The notes beneath the pieces are model-generated. The model saw only the letters and a program-made list of their open reading frames with translations. It made no database searches and had not been told where the DNA came from. The translations under genes and the position numbers were made by a program. Of a stretch of DNA of 64,000 nt, positions 1 to 10,818 are shown one piece after another. How positions within the stretch are numbered: the stretch's first letter is position 1; each line of letters starts with the position of its first letter. The stretch comes from Hymenobacter volaticus (GTDB lineage: Bacteria; Bacteroidota; Bacteroidia; Cytophagales; Hymenobacteraceae), in contig NZ_CP095061.1 of the NCBI RefSeq assembly GCF_022921055.1, forward strand, positions 969,501 to 1,033,500, read 5' to 3'.

Positions 1-157
1 GGTTCTCAACAACCACGCACCACTTATTTCGGCTCTGAAGGAAGGCGACGTCGTGCTGAACAGTGCTACCGGCCGTGCTTCCTTCCACATCGAAGGTGGC
101 GTGGTAGAGGTACTCCGCAACAATGTAATCGTACTGGCCGAAGGCGCTTCAGCGTAG
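1..157 (+). CDS. atpC: F1Fo ATP synthase epsilon subunit, C-terminal part (5' end outside window)
   Basis: The frame starting at base 2 reads 51 codons to a TAG at 155-157. The visible part begins V-L-N-N-H-A-P-L and contains G-D-V-V-L and I-E-G-G-V-V-E-V, which is the beta-sandwich end of the epsilon subunit N-terminal domain; bacterial epsilon has N-H-A-P/H-A-P in this place. The protein stops soon after this domain, so it lacks the long C-terminal helical hairpin, which is usual in Bacteroidota. Epsilon forms part of the central rotor stalk of F1 and couples proton flow to ATP synthesis at the inner membrane. The gene is followed by a strong hairpin terminator, so it is the last gene of its operon here. 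Confidence 0.88.
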   Translation, partial: VLNNHAPLISALKEGDVVLNSATGRASFHIEGGVVEVLRNNVIVLAEGASA

Positions 158-204
158 CTTTAGGAATTAGAAAGCTACGCCTTAGTTACCCAAATTGACA
201 TTTA

Positions 205-244
205 TAAAAAAGAGCCCGCTAGCATTGCTAGCGGGCTCTTTTTA
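205..244. terminator. Rho-independent terminator, bidirectional
   Basis: A perfect 13-bp stem (211-223 with 227-239, loop ATT) is flanked by an A-tract and a T-tract. It lies between the convergent ends of atpC and the S8 protease gene and can serve both strands. Confidence 0.9.
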
Positions 245-260
245 TTTGGTTACTACTAGG

Positions 261-3200
261 CTACTGGACCAGCACGCGGCGCGAGAACTGCTGACCATCA
301 GCAGTTTGGCAGAGAACTGTGTAGAGGCCAGGGGCTAGGTTTACAGGTAACGTCCGGTGGAGCGAAGCATTGCCACTCAGCGTCCATTGCGTCTGCCAGC
401 TTATACGACCCACGGCGTCAACCAAGCGGATAGACGCTGCTCCCGCAACCTGTGGCAACTGAAGCGTCAGGCTAGCGCCGTTAGCTGCTGGGTTAGGATA
501 TACTAGTAGGCTAGGCGAGTCAGCCTGAGTACGGGCGGAAAGCACGCCGCTGTTGTCCACTCGTACATTTGTCAGATACAGGTTGTTGCCAAACTGGTTG
601 AAAGTCACGAACCGCAGATACACCTGCTGGTTGGCGTAAGCAGTCAAGTCCACGTTCTCTTGCCGCCACTGGTTAGCCGCAGTAGGCGTGAAATAGGCAT
701 CCCGCGGGGTTGTAGTTGGTAGTCCGGCAACTGCGGATTTCAAATAAGCCCGGCCCAAACGAGCGTTGGTGCACGCTGCAAAGACATCGACAGCTAGGGA
801 GTCATTGCCGGAGGGGGTATCTACAATCGGAGCATAAGCTAAATCGAACCGCAGAGTGGCCTGCGTTTGAGCGCGCAAATCTAGAAGCGGCGACTGAAGC
901 GAGTCGCGCTGCCCAAGGGTGCTATAAGGACCGAAAGGTAGAGCCAGGGAAGGACCGGTGGTTCCGTCCTTGCGCGTCACACTTGGCGCATACGACCAGG
1001 TAATGCCATTATCAGGGTTGAACACAGCCCAGGTAGCGGGCAATCCGCTTTGGAACGTTTCGGCGTAGGGCAGCGCCGCGCCAGCCTGAATGATAACGCT
1101 ACGAGTCGAGGTGTTGGAACCGTTGGCATTAGTAGCCGTGAGCGTAACCGTGTAGGTGCCAGCCGATGCAAACGTAACCTTGGGGTTTAGCTCGGTGCTG
1201 GTAGCTGGCGAGCCACCCGCGAAGGTCCAGGCATAGGTGGTAGTGCAGCGCGTATTGGTTGATTGGTTTAGGAACGAGACAACAGTACCAGGACATAGGG
1301 GTGTACGCGGCCGTACGATAAAGCCGGCCACAGGCAGTTCTGCTGATACTACTACCGCGCCGGGCACCGTACGCGTGGCCGTGCCGTTGGCAGTGGTTAT
1401 AGTCAAGGTTACATCATAGCTACCAGCCGTAGCGTAAGTCACAACAGGGTTGGCAATGGTGCTAGTAGACGGGTTGCCGCCCGGAAAGCTCCATGCGTAA
1501 GCCGTAGGCGTACCGAATAGCGTAGTGCTTTCAAACTGTACCGTTGAGCCTGGGCAAATTGGATTGGCAGGCGAACTGGAAGTGGAAAACAGCGGTACTG
1601 GAGCTTGATTTGCAACCGGGCCAGTTACAGCCACATCATCGAAAGCGCGGCCACCACGTTGGTTGGTTGCGGCTGCATCAACACGGGTGCTGCCAAAGCG
1701 TTGAAAGCGCAAACGTACATCAGTACCTAGCGCTAAAGAGTTTGCTGAAGCAAACGCGCTAAGATCAACGGTAACGGTTTGGTAGCTGGTGGTAGCAGCA
1801 GTCCCGGTTAAGTCGGCTACACGATACCACGTGACACCACCATCCACGCTCAATGCTACGCCATCGGTGTTGCTGGTGCCAGTGAAGGTAGCTGGCATCT
1901 GGTTGTCTAATTCACCCGTAAACTTCTTGTGCCGGAAAGTAAGGTTCCAACCGCCCGTAGGCGTAGCCGATAAATTCAAGCGCAAAGTGGCTTCGCTGGT
2001 GCCGTTGCCTACGGTGGTATTTGGAAAGAAGCCGTCCTGAACCAACTGACCAGGAGCTGAAGCGGGGTCGAAATCACTGCGCACCAATGAGCGAGCACCA
2101 TTCCGGTCTGTTAGTTCCCAAGCCCGCGCCAAGCCGGGAGGTCCATCAAACGTGTCGATGAAAGGTCCCACTATTGGCGTACTCGGACCGAAAATAGCGC
2201 TGTATGCATTGATCAGGCCAGCGCCAGTGAAGTTATCGAAGCCGGCGGGACCTAGGTCGCGCGCCGTGTTTTGCAAGCGTATTTTCAGCTGGGCCTGGGT
2301 TAGGTTTGGCTCGGCCTGCCATACCAAAGCGGCCACGGCGGCGGCGTTGGGAGCCGCTGCCGACGTACCAAAGAACAGATAGCCATCTTGGGGGTCAGGC
2401 CGGGCTGCCCCTGAAAAGAACGTGGTGCTTACGCCGTCAATGGAGGTAATATCTGGCTTGGGCCGGGTGCTTGGTGCGGGCAGAGGCGTACCATCGGGTG
2501 CGAACAGGATGGTAGGGGAACCAATGGAAGAGAAACTCTCGGGAACTAGCCGGCTATAGGAGGGGTAGCGGCCACGGCTTGGGCGCTTAGCGAAGCAGCG
2601 TGCCCAACAATGGTACCGCTTCCAGTGAAATATTCCCGGGGCTGGTTGCCTTCAAAAAGGATATACTTTACTCGTGCTGGATCGGCGGTGCCAGCCCGGC
2701 GCCGAACTACCAAGTCATAGAGGGTAATCGTATCATTGGCGACGTTGTTGAAAGTAAGTACCTCCGCTGGTGTCTGAAGAAGAAGGTTGTTGCTTGCTTG
2801 ACGAGCCGCGGTGTCGCCATTGGCACGCAGTAGGTAAATGTCAAGGTCAGTACGAACTCCTGCGGTGGTATAGAAAGGGTCGCTCCACTGCAAGGAGAGC
2901 CGCAAAGTCTGGCCTTTGCCGACGCGGAACCGCTGGCGCGTGTCGGAGGGACTACCAGTCGGGGCGAAGTTGAGGTCGGCGGAGCCGGCAGTGGTAGACA
3001 GAAATGCCGGGTTGATGTATTCTGACGATAGGTTAGCCTGGTTGCCAGCCGATGAGTAGTAGGCTACGCCGCGCTGGGTAGTGACTTCCTCTACTGCCTG
3101 CGCAATTACGCCATCCTGAAACATGGGCTCCGCGAAATAGAAAACGTCATCGACGATGACTTTACTGTTGCCCCGTGCCGGGTCAGCCAAAGCGCGGATG

Positions 3201-4006
3201 TTGTTGGCAAATCCGCCTTCGCCTGTGAAAGCTGTAGCGAAAGATAAAGGCGACCCTGGGGCAATGTCGTAGATGAGCTGCACCATGGCTCGGCCCTCAT
3301 CAGAACCGTCTTTATCCAAATCTTGAATTACCTGCACGTTAGCAGGTAAGTCGCCGGAGGCTACGTCGGCCGCGGCGCCTGAAAGATTGTTGTAAGAGTC
3401 ACTGAGCACACCTATGCGCACCCCTTGGCCGTTGTAGCTGGTAGGCCGAGCGCCCCGTACGCGGTTGGCTTCCAAGATGTAGTCGGCTTGGTTCTGTACG
3501 CGGCCAGCGCGTTGTTCTGGTTGTAATACGGGCAGTACTCCTAGCAGTCCACGATTGCCTAGTGCACCCACGCCGGCTGTGCCCGGTGCCAGTTGCTCAA
3601 CGGGCATGTACCCCTCCACGAAGTGCAGCTTCGGATAAGAGCTAACCACCTGAAAGCCTCTGGAAGTCAACTGCGGCAGCAGCGCGCTTACGTCTTCAGC
3701 TGTCACACGCACCATCACCGAAGGAGTGGAACTAGCCGCTGCACCGCGCTGCGCCGCACCGGTAGCAGGCGTAAGCGTTAGGCCAGCAAACTCGCTTTGA
3801 AGCTGCCGAGGCGAATTTACCGCGCGTGAGCGTTGGTAAAGCTGCTGCAAATCGTTAGCGATACGCGACTTAGGATCGGCGCGGAAATTGGGATTGGGTA
3901 CTGCGCTTACCCGGGCAGCTTTGCGTGGCGGCAACTGCGGCCCATCTTGAGCCAGCCCGGAGCCGGCACTCAGAAGCGCAAGCGCCAATAAGTAGATCTT
4001 TTGCAT
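261..4006 (-). pseudogene. Secreted S8 (subtilisin-like) peptidase with PKD repeats and T9SS sorting domain, split by a frameshift
   Basis: The N-terminal part (4006 to 2546) has a signal peptide (residues 1-20, ending S-G-L-A-Q) and an S8 Asp motif G-V-L-S-D (Asp203). Where S8 enzymes have H-G-T it has D-E-G-R-A-M (Glu237). The second part, read in another frame upstream of about 2560, carries the Ser motif G-T-S-A-A-A-P, two PKD domains (each with a Y-A-W-(S/T)-F core) and a C-terminal Y-P-N-P T9SS type A domain ending at 261. The span is 3,746 bases; one added base in the G4 run at 2562-2565 joins G-H-A-A-S...A-V-A-A-T to P-S-Y-S-R-L-V-P without a stop, giving about 1,248 residues. Probably an extracellular protease exported by Sec then T9SS. 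The frameshift may be an assembly error. Confidence 0.85.
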
Positions 4007-4537
4007 TATGTGGAATAAATATGTGAAGAAAAGGCGCTGGTTTATGAAAATGTAAGGAAAACGCCAGTAGTTGAGACAATAAATTAAAGGAAAATGAATG
4101 TAGTAAAATATTGGAAAAAAGAAAATTAATAGTTTAAAAGCTCAATTCCGCTTCCAAACATGGTCTTGATTATAAGCTGAAGCCTATATTTAATGGATAT
4201 AATTTTATAAAGTATTGTAGTTGAAACAAACGAAGTTCACTACCAGTGTTGAGTGCGCTATTTCCGCGGCTTAACCCGATTACTGCGCAAGTAGTTTATG
4301 TGCAAATTGCTGTTTGACGCTTGAAAAGCTTGCGCCAAATTTTTGCTTTGCTTGCCTACGGCGCAGCGGGTTTACTATTGGTAGTTGATAATGCTTCACA
4401 GGAAAGAGGCGAAATAGCTGTGGAAATAAGCTATTCACTGTAGCTTGCGTTGCGCACGGCACATTCCACCGATAACTGGTTGTGCCACTGCTACGCCAAT
4501 CACGCATCATCACGAAGGCCGCAAGTTTCCGTCTTAC
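4007..4537. other. Divergent intergenic region, AT-rich
   Basis: This 531-base stretch separates the divergently read S8 protease and PLP-enzyme genes and should hold promoters for both. I see no convincing gene. The frame of the downstream enzyme stays open back to 4430 (a TTG at 4445 is possible), so its last part could be coding if a non-ATG start is used. Confidence 0.5.
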
Positions 4538-5689
4538 ATGCATATCACTCCCAAAATCACCCCGATCTATCAAACTTCGGTTTTCAAGTTTGAGGACCTC
4601 AACGAATTGGAACTGTACTACGGGGAACCCGGCAGCCGCTACATGTACTCACGCAACGGCAACCCTAATTCCGATGAGCTGGCCGATGCGGTAAATCTGC
4701 TGGAGAATGGGGTAGGAGCAATAGCTACGGGCTCAGGAATGGCCGCCATCTTCGCGGCTATCATGGCGTACTGCACTGCCGGCGACCATGTACTGTGCGC
4801 TGCGGATATCTACGGTGGCTCTTCAGCCCTACTGAACTTGGAGCTAAGCCGGTTGGGTATCACAGTCACATACGTGCCTTTCGAAGATCTTAGTACGGAT
4901 TTGACGCCTTATGTACAGTCGCGCACTCGGTTGCTGCTCTGCGAAACAATCAGCAATCCGCTGTTGCGCGTAATAGACCTGCGTGCTACTGCTGAAGCTT
5001 GCCATGCCTGCGGATTGAAGCTGGTAGTTGATAACACGTTTGCTACTCCCATCATCACGCGCCCTTTCGACCACGAAGCCGATCTGGTAATTCATAGCGT
5101 GACCAAATACATTTCCGGCCATTCGGATGTGACGGCGGGGGTGGTAGTGGCCCGGGTTGCAGAAGATGCAGAGCGGCTCAAGCAGATCAGTATGCTATTT
5201 GGTTTAACCCTTAGCCCGATGGAAAGCTGGCTAGCAGTACGTGGCCTAAAGACGCTACGCCTGCGAATAGAAGCACATTGCCGTAATGCAGAGGCTATTG
5301 CCTTGTTTCTGGAGCAGCAGCCAACGGTTAGAACTGTTCATTACCCTGGTTTGCACCAACACCCGCAGCACCTGCTGGCAGCAACTCAAGGCAGCCAGTT
5401 ATTTGGCGGCATGTTGTCTTTTCAGTTAGAAGACGAAGCTGAAGTAGTAAACCAATTCATGCGTGCCACGAAACGGTTTCCTTTCGCGCCTTCACTGGCG
5501 GGGGTAGATTCCTCCTTGTCGTACCCGCTCGGAACTTCGCACCGGTCCCTCACCCCTCAACAGCAAGTCGACTTGGGTATAACGGTTGGATTGATACGCC
5601 TATCAGTAGGCATCGAACCAGTTGAGGAGTTACTGACGGATTTAGAGCAAGCTTTTGCATCGGTAACTCACACTATGCAGACAAACTAA
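4538..5689 (+). CDS. Cys/Met metabolism PLP-dependent enzyme (cystathionine gamma-synthase/lyase family)
   Basis: This fold-type I PLP enzyme (383 residues from the ATG at 4538) belongs to the trans-sulfuration family. Visible motifs are T-P-I-Y-Q-T-S near the N-terminus, Y-S-R-N-G-N-P-N, the cofactor-stacking segment A-T-G-S-G-M-A-A, D-N-T-F-A-T-P, and the Schiff-base lysine in S-V-T-K-Y-I-S-G-H-S-D. Such enzymes make or cleave cystathionine, homocysteine or methionine; the exact reaction cannot be told from sequence. Family members usually have about 20 more N-terminal residues. In-frame codons upstream (H-H-H-E-G-R) look partly family-like, so a TTG start at 4445 is possible, but 4538 is the first ATG. 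No neighbouring gene is linked to it. Confidence 0.85.
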   Translation: MHITPKITPIYQTSVFKFEDLNELELYYGEPGSRYMYSRNGNPNSDELADAVNLLENGVGAIATGSGMAAIFAAIMAYCTAGDHVLCAADIYGGSSALLNLELSRLGITVTYVPFEDLSTDLTPYVQSRTRLLLCETISNPLLRVIDLRATAEACHACGLKLVVDNTFATPIITRPFDHEADLVIHSVTKYISGHSDVTAGVVVARVAEDAERLKQISMLFGLTLSPMESWLAVRGLKTLRLRIEAHCRNAEAIALFLEQQPTVRTVHYPGLHQHPQHLLAATQGSQLFGGMLSFQLEDEAEVVNQFMRATKRFPFAPSLAGVDSSLSYPLGTSHRSLTPQQQVDLGITVGLIRLSVGIEPVEELLTDLEQAFASVTHTMQTN

Positions 5690-6748
5690 GTTTGTTAAAA
5701 GAATACTACCTGTAAAAGCCTTATACTGCATGCTCTGCCCTTTGTACTCTTAATACTATTGAATGAACTTTATGTACTAAGTTACCTAGCCTTATACTGA
5801 ATTTGTGGCTGCTGTGAGATGAATAGTACTCATGCGATTTACGTGTTCGATACATATGTGTTTGATATAAAGACTATTAGAGTTTTCGGGCTCTATTTGT
5901 ATCGGTGTTGGTTACTAGTAATAGAAACATAGTGAATAGAAGGATTTGGTATGTTAAGTCGGTGCTCTTTCTACAGCAGGAATAGAAGCATTACCTATTT
6001 AAGAACTGCAATTCTAATCCTCTTTGTCGGGCATCACTACAATTGTTGTAGGTATGCTATAATGCATACTGTCTGCTCTGGAATCAAGTCCGGTAATGAG
6101 GTTGAATTTGATACTGATAGTAGAGCTACTTGGGGAGGAGGCATGTTTGGTAACAGCCTTTTTCATGTCACTTCATATCTAGGCTTGCTCTGTAGCTAGG
6201 TTCGACTACACTACCTGGCTATTTGAGCAAACCGAATTGAATAAAACAGCTACAAGGATAGGTTCTTGAAAAAGGTCTGGTACTTGACCTTGATACCAAT
6301 TGAACTCCCTAGCATAACTCAAGTGATTCTAGTGGTCTGCTAGTGAAGGAAAGCCGCTACTTTTAATCTTTGCACAATAGCTATAGCGAATTTTTGTTTA
6401 TTATTTATTTGACAATGAATTCATAGAATTATTATAACTAATACTATGATTAGTCTATATTGCTGCTCAATGCCAAGTGCTTCTATGATTACTATCGATA
6501 GAAGCTGAACTGTTCTGGAATGCATTCTATCATAGTGTATGTAGGCCTCCGTCTATGTAGACTATTCCAAAGCACTGAACGGACGGTTAGCACCTCAGTA
6601 ATACCATCCACTAGATAGTATTGCAAGTAAAAGTGTGCGCTGCAACTGCCTAATACTTAGTCAGCAAGATCCTAGAACTAGTTCTTGCAGATTCCTTTTG
6701 CTCAGTCTTACGCTTTAAGCGCAATTTGTAACTACACGCAGAGAATAT
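5690..6748. other. Long AT-rich gap without a supported gene
   Basis: About 1.06 kb of AT-rich DNA. The longest frame (5951-6199, plus) encodes an 82-residue Cys- and Tyr-rich peptide with no domain, no plausible upstream signal and odd composition; I do not call it. No tRNA fold, repeat array or clear terminator is visible. It may be decayed accessory DNA, as the next gene is also AT-rich. Confidence 0.5.
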
Positions 6749-8428
6749 ATGCTATTAGCCCCCAAAAACGTGGCTGTCGCACACACAAGGGAAGGTGCCC
6801 TTGACTATTTAAATAAATACAGTGTCAACATACTGTTGGCGCTTGTTGCCATAGGTGTATTTCTGCGCGTATTCCATTTGTTCGATAACAGATCCTTTTG
6901 GATAGACGAGCTCTATCTTAATGGCAACGTTATAAAAATGGGATTTTGGGAATTGGTTACTAAGCCAATGGATTACGAACAAAAAGCGCCCCTTGGTTAT
7001 CTGTGGGCGTCAAAGCTTGCCGTGATTTTATTTGGTAAAGGAGAAAAAGCGCTCCGTTTATTCTCTTTACTCTGTGGAATAAGTGCTTTATTTTTCTTTG
7101 TACCGGTTGCACGTTATTTCTTAAAATCATGGGCAGCACCGATAGCGGTTGGCATTTTAGCTCTCGGCGAACCATTTGTTTATCATTCAACAGAAGCAAA
7201 ACAATATAGCGCAGAGCTCTGTGCTTCTGTTATGGCTTTATATTTCTTTGTGAAATTTCACAAATCGTTAGAAATAAAATCATTGTTGGTATGGGGAATA
7301 GCTGGCGGCCTTCTAGTTTGGTTTTCTTATTCCTCGATATTTATTCTTGCTGGATTAGCTATTGTAGTGAGCGGCAATTTGCTGCTCAATAAAGAATGGA
7401 AAAATTTCTCTCTTAAGTTAATTCCATTCACTATATGGCTATTTAGTTTTTCTCTCGTCTATTTCCTTTTTCTTCGCAAATACGAGGATTCGGGTTGGCT
7501 CAAGAATTTCTTTGAGGTGATGTACGCGGCTTATATGCCAATGCCGCCGTCTTCGAAAAAAGACCTAGTATGGTTTGCCTATACGCATTACATGATGCTG
7601 GAGCGCAATCTGGGCATGCTAACCAAATTTGGCGACCATATAAAGAATTATTCCCCTTTGCAAACTTTCTTTAGAATGCCATTTCTGCCAATTATAATGG
7701 AGGCGGTTGGGGGACTTATTCTCTTTAGAAAAAGCAAGTATTTATTCCTTATTCTCACTACACCAATATTCTTAACTCTTCTGGCATCAGGTTTCAAGTT
7801 TTATCCGTTTTATGAACGGTTTATATTATTTCTTGCTCCACTATTTCTTCTCCTTATTGCTTATGGGGCAGAACAGACGGTTAATGTTCTCAATCAAAAC
7901 ATTAGTAAGGCTATTGCGCCCATACTTTTCATTCTCTTATTGCTTCCTCCTTTTTGGAATGCAGTAAGATTTACTTTGGATCCTAGCCAACTGTACAAAA
8001 AAGAATACAACAGGGAAGCGTTACTTTATGCGGATGACCGGTTCAAAGAAGGCGACGCTGTATATGTGTATTGGAACATGAACCATGCCTATAAGTACTA
8101 TAAGGACGCTTATAGTCTCAAATATGATGCACTAGGCCGAGATGATTTGAGACATGTAACAGCTAGCAAGCAAGAATATTACGATAAAATACGGCAGCAA
8201 TTAGGTGACCTGCGTGGAAAAAAGCGGCTCTGGCTTATACAGAATCCTGACTTAAGAAATAATATCGGAGATTATCCGGGTCGTACTCCAAAATGGTATT
8301 ACGACCCAAATTTTCTTCCAGCAAGGGAATTAGAAAGCGTTATTTCTGAACTTGGCGTAACTCCAGTTGACAGCTTCCAGCGGCCAAGTATTGATGTTAA
8401 ATTATATGAATTAAAAACAGGTAATTGA
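6749..8428 (+). CDS. GT39-like multi-pass membrane glycosyltransferase
   Basis: 559 residues with about ten hydrophobic segments. After the first membrane helix comes F-W-I-D-E-L (about 50-55), the acidic motif in the first periplasmic loop of GT-C (ArnT/PMT-like) enzymes, followed by the loop segment Q-K-A-P-L-G-Y and E-A-K-Q-Y-S around 150. GT-C enzymes move sugar from a polyprenyl-phosphate carrier to lipid, protein or glycan on the outer side of the inner membrane; donor and acceptor are unknown here. The C-terminal 130 residues form a soluble domain with a Y-V-Y-W-N core. Base composition is clearly more AT-rich than the housekeeping genes, which suggests accessory or transferred DNA. 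The ATG start has no strong ribosome binding site. Confidence 0.75.
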   Translation: MLLAPKNVAVAHTREGALDYLNKYSVNILLALVAIGVFLRVFHLFDNRSFWIDELYLNGNVIKMGFWELVTKPMDYEQKAPLGYLWASKLAVILFGKGEKALRLFSLLCGISALFFFVPVARYFLKSWAAPIAVGILALGEPFVYHSTEAKQYSAELCASVMALYFFVKFHKSLEIKSLLVWGIAGGLLVWFSYSSIFILAGLAIVVSGNLLLNKEWKNFSLKLIPFTIWLFSFSLVYFLFLRKYEDSGWLKNFFEVMYAAYMPMPPSSKKDLVWFAYTHYMMLERNLGMLTKFGDHIKNYSPLQTFFRMPFLPIIMEAVGGLILFRKSKYLFLILTTPIFLTLLASGFKFYPFYERFILFLAPLFLLLIAYGAEQTVNVLNQNISKAIAPILFILLLLPPFWNAVRFTLDPSQLYKKEYNREALLYADDRFKEGDAVYVYWNMNHAYKYYKDAYSLKYDALGRDDLRHVTASKQEYYDKIRQQLGDLRGKKRLWLIQNPDLRNNIGDYPGRTPKWYYDPNFLPARELESVISELGVTPVDSFQRPSIDVKLYELKTGN

Positions 8429-8665
8429 TAGCGCTTTTACATTGGTAATGCAGGTTGTAGTAAGGCAAGTATTGAAACTGAAGAAGCACGGTACTAGTAT
8501 GAGTTGATCAATGAGGTGTAGCCATTAGGTAAGTAGAATAAGTGTACTACTGCATGATGCTGAATTGGCAGCCGCCTTGCTTAATGGCTGTGCTTTGTTA
8601 GGCCGGGCTTCTCTATGCCGCGAATAAATGCGTAGAATTAAGCCCACCTTCTTCTGTACTTGTTT

Positions 8666-9406
8666 ATGCGTCAACTGTATTCCTTCCTGCCTTTGCTGTT
8701 AGGCGTTGTGTTTGGTTGTTCTAAAAAAGCGGAGCCGACGCAAGCTGTCAATAAAACCGATTCCTTACTGGTGTTTTATAAGACGAGCGGCTTCTACCAC
8801 ACCTCTATTCCGGCCGGTATCAAGGCTATTCAGCAGCTAGGCCAAACCAATAATTTTCGTGTTGACACCACCAACAATTCCGCACGTTTTCAACTCGATA
8901 GTCTGCGCAAATACAAGGCGGTAGTATTCTTGAGCACCACCCAAGATGTATTGAATACAACTCAGCAATTGGCATTCGAGCAATATATCCGGCTGGGCCG
9001 AGGCTTTGTAGGCATTCATGCAGCCACTGATACCGAGTACGAGTGGCCGTGGTACAATGGCTTGGTGGGGGCTTACTTCAATGGTCACCCTAAGGTTCAG
9101 CAAGCCACGGTACGTGTTGTCGATAACAAGCATCTGGCCACGAGTTTCCTCCCGGCTCAATGGGTGCGCACCGACGAGTGGTATAACTTTCGCAACCTAG
9201 CTGCCGACCTGCATGTGCTAGCTACACTAGACGAAACCACTTACACAGGCGGTACTAATGGTACCAACCATCCTATCGCATGGTACCATTCCTACGACGG
9301 CGGTCGGGCATTCTATACTGCTGGTGGCCACACAGATGAAAGCTACCAAGAGCCATTGTTTCTGCGGCACCTGCTAGGCGGTATCACGTATGCACTAGGG
9401 AAGTAA
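8666..9406 (+). CDS. ThuA-domain lipoprotein
   Basis: 246 residues from the ATG at 8666; a TTG six bases earlier is less likely. The N-terminus is a lipoprotein signal with Cys18 in the lipobox (V-F-G-C), so the protein is lipid-anchored in the envelope. The rest is one ThuA domain (class I glutamine-amidotransferase-like fold): L-L-V-F-Y-K-T-S-G-F-Y-H at the start, G-F-V-G-I-H-A-A-T-D near the middle, D-E-W-Y-N-F, and P-I-A-W-Y-H. The family is linked to trehalose and other sugar use, often next to glycoside hydrolases, but the reaction is not established and no sugar gene lies next to it here. It appears monocistronic. Confidence 0.85.
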   Translation: MRQLYSFLPLLLGVVFGCSKKAEPTQAVNKTDSLLVFYKTSGFYHTSIPAGIKAIQQLGQTNNFRVDTTNNSARFQLDSLRKYKAVVFLSTTQDVLNTTQQLAFEQYIRLGRGFVGIHAATDTEYEWPWYNGLVGAYFNGHPKVQQATVRVVDNKHLATSFLPAQWVRTDEWYNFRNLAADLHVLATLDETTYTGGTNGTNHPIAWYHSYDGGRAFYTAGGHTDESYQEPLFLRHLLGGITYALGK

Positions 9407-9527
9407 AAGAGGGCCGCTCAGTGAGCAGCCCTAGTCTTCGGTACTTGTTTCGGGTATTAGCAGCCTCTGAGTGATTATTCCAGCATATTAGGGCTAACTA
9501 GATTCGCTACCAAAGCAGCGTTTCAAG

Positions 9528-10666
9528 CTATAAAATCTCCCTTACGGCATCTGTCACGCGCCGCAGATCCGTTTCCGTCATGGCGGTACCAGAAGGTAGA
9601 CAGAGGCCACGCGTGAAAAGGTCAGTGCAAAGAGCACCGCCGTACACAGGAGCTGTAGCGAAGAGGGGCTGAAGATGCAGCGGCTTCCAAAGCGGCCGAC
9701 TCTCGATATTGCGCGTTTCGAGGTGGAGTCGGAGTTGTTCGGGGGTGACGGTGGTTTCGGCAGGGTCAAGGAGCAGGGTAGTCAGCCAGCGGTTGCTGCG
9801 ACTGCCAACAGGTTCGGTGGGCGCGATTTGCAGCCCGGCAATACTCCCGAGATGCTCGCGGTACCAAGCATATATTTCTCGCCGCCGCTTTACCCGGTCT
9901 TCAATGAGCTCCATCTGACCGCGGCCAATACCGGCCAGCAAGTTGCTAAGCCGGTAGTTGTAGCCCGTTTCAGAATGCTGATAATGAGGGGCTGCATCTT
10001 TGGCCTGCGTGGCCAGGAAACGAGCTTTGCGCGCCCACTCGCTGTTGTTGGTTAGCAAGGCCCCACCACCGCTGGTGGTCAGAATCTTGTTGCCATTAAA
10101 GGAAAACACACTTACTGCTCCAAAGGATCCGAGCGGTTGACCTTCGTAGCGGGAGCCTAGCGCCTCGGCTGCGTCTTCGAGTACTGGTATATCATGCTCG
10201 GCGGCTAAGGCCAGAATCTCACGCAGTTTGGCGGGCATACCATACAGATGCACTACTACCAAAGCCTTTGGTTTTCGACCTTGCCGAAGCTGGTCGTCAA
10301 TGGCCTCCCGTAGGCGCTCGGGGCACAGGTTCCAGGTGTCGGCTTCACTGTCAATGAAAACGGGCGTGGCTCCGAGGTAAGTTATGGGGTTGGCCGTGGC
10401 CACGAAAGTAAACGAGGGACAAAGCACCACATCCCCGGACCGACACCCAGCAACAGCAGTCCTAAATGAATGGCCGCCGTGCCCGAGGTGAGGGCAATGC
10501 AATGGTTGACCCCTGTGAATTCGCAAATATCCCGCTCAAATCCGTCGAGATTAGGCCCGGTGGGAGCTACCCAATTGTCTTCAAGCGCCTTGTGTAGGTA
10601 GTTGATTTCGTGGCGGCCCAAGTGGGGCGGCGATAAGTATAGACGATCGTAATCTTGGCTGCGCAT
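9528..10666 (-). pseudogene. DegT/DnrJ/EryC1/StrS (PglE-like) sugar aminotransferase, frameshifted
   Basis: PLP aminotransferase acting on nucleotide-linked keto sugars. The first frame (from ATG at 10666) has Y-L-S-P-P-H-L-G, N-W-V-A-P-T-G-P-N and A-L-T-S-G-T-A-A-I-H-L-G. The second frame continues with C-P-S-F-T-F-V-A-T-A-N-P-I, the P-V-L-E-D-A-A-E-A-L-G segment and the PLP lysine in F-S-F-N-G-N-K-I-L-T-T-S-G-G-G. One base added to the C4 run at 10433-10436 turns G-P-G-M-W into G-P-G-D-V-V and gives one product of about 379 residues, normal for the family. It is the last gene of a three-gene operon with PglD- and PglC-like genes, so its likely substrate is a UDP-4-keto-6-deoxy-GlcNAc-type sugar (inference). 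Confidence 0.85.
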
Positions 10667-10818
10667 AAAGGTATTGGAGCCTAAGCTTCCGTTTAGGCTT
10701 GTTGTATAGGTGTTGCGAGGTAGTAAGAGTAGGGGCACAGGCAGCAGAAGCACAATGCAAGAGCATACTGCGGCAGTTAGGTTGTTCTTAGCTAAGAATG
10801 AGTAAGCGAAAGTAGTTG

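Noticed and set aside
4445..4537. Upstream extension of the PLP enzyme
   Set aside because: Needs a TTG start; only the last few residues look family-like, so the first ATG (4538) was preferred.
5951..6199. 82-residue frame in the AT-rich gap
   Set aside because: Cys/Tyr-rich with no domain, start context or neighbour; composition looks like random AT-rich DNA.
9410..9432. Hairpin after the ThuA gene
   Set aside because: Short imperfect palindrome without a T-tract; not enough to call a terminator.
10433..10436. Programmed frameshifting or phase variation at the homopolymers
   Set aside because: Four-base runs are too short for typical slippage switches, no slippery heptamer is seen, and all sites show the same one-base deficit.
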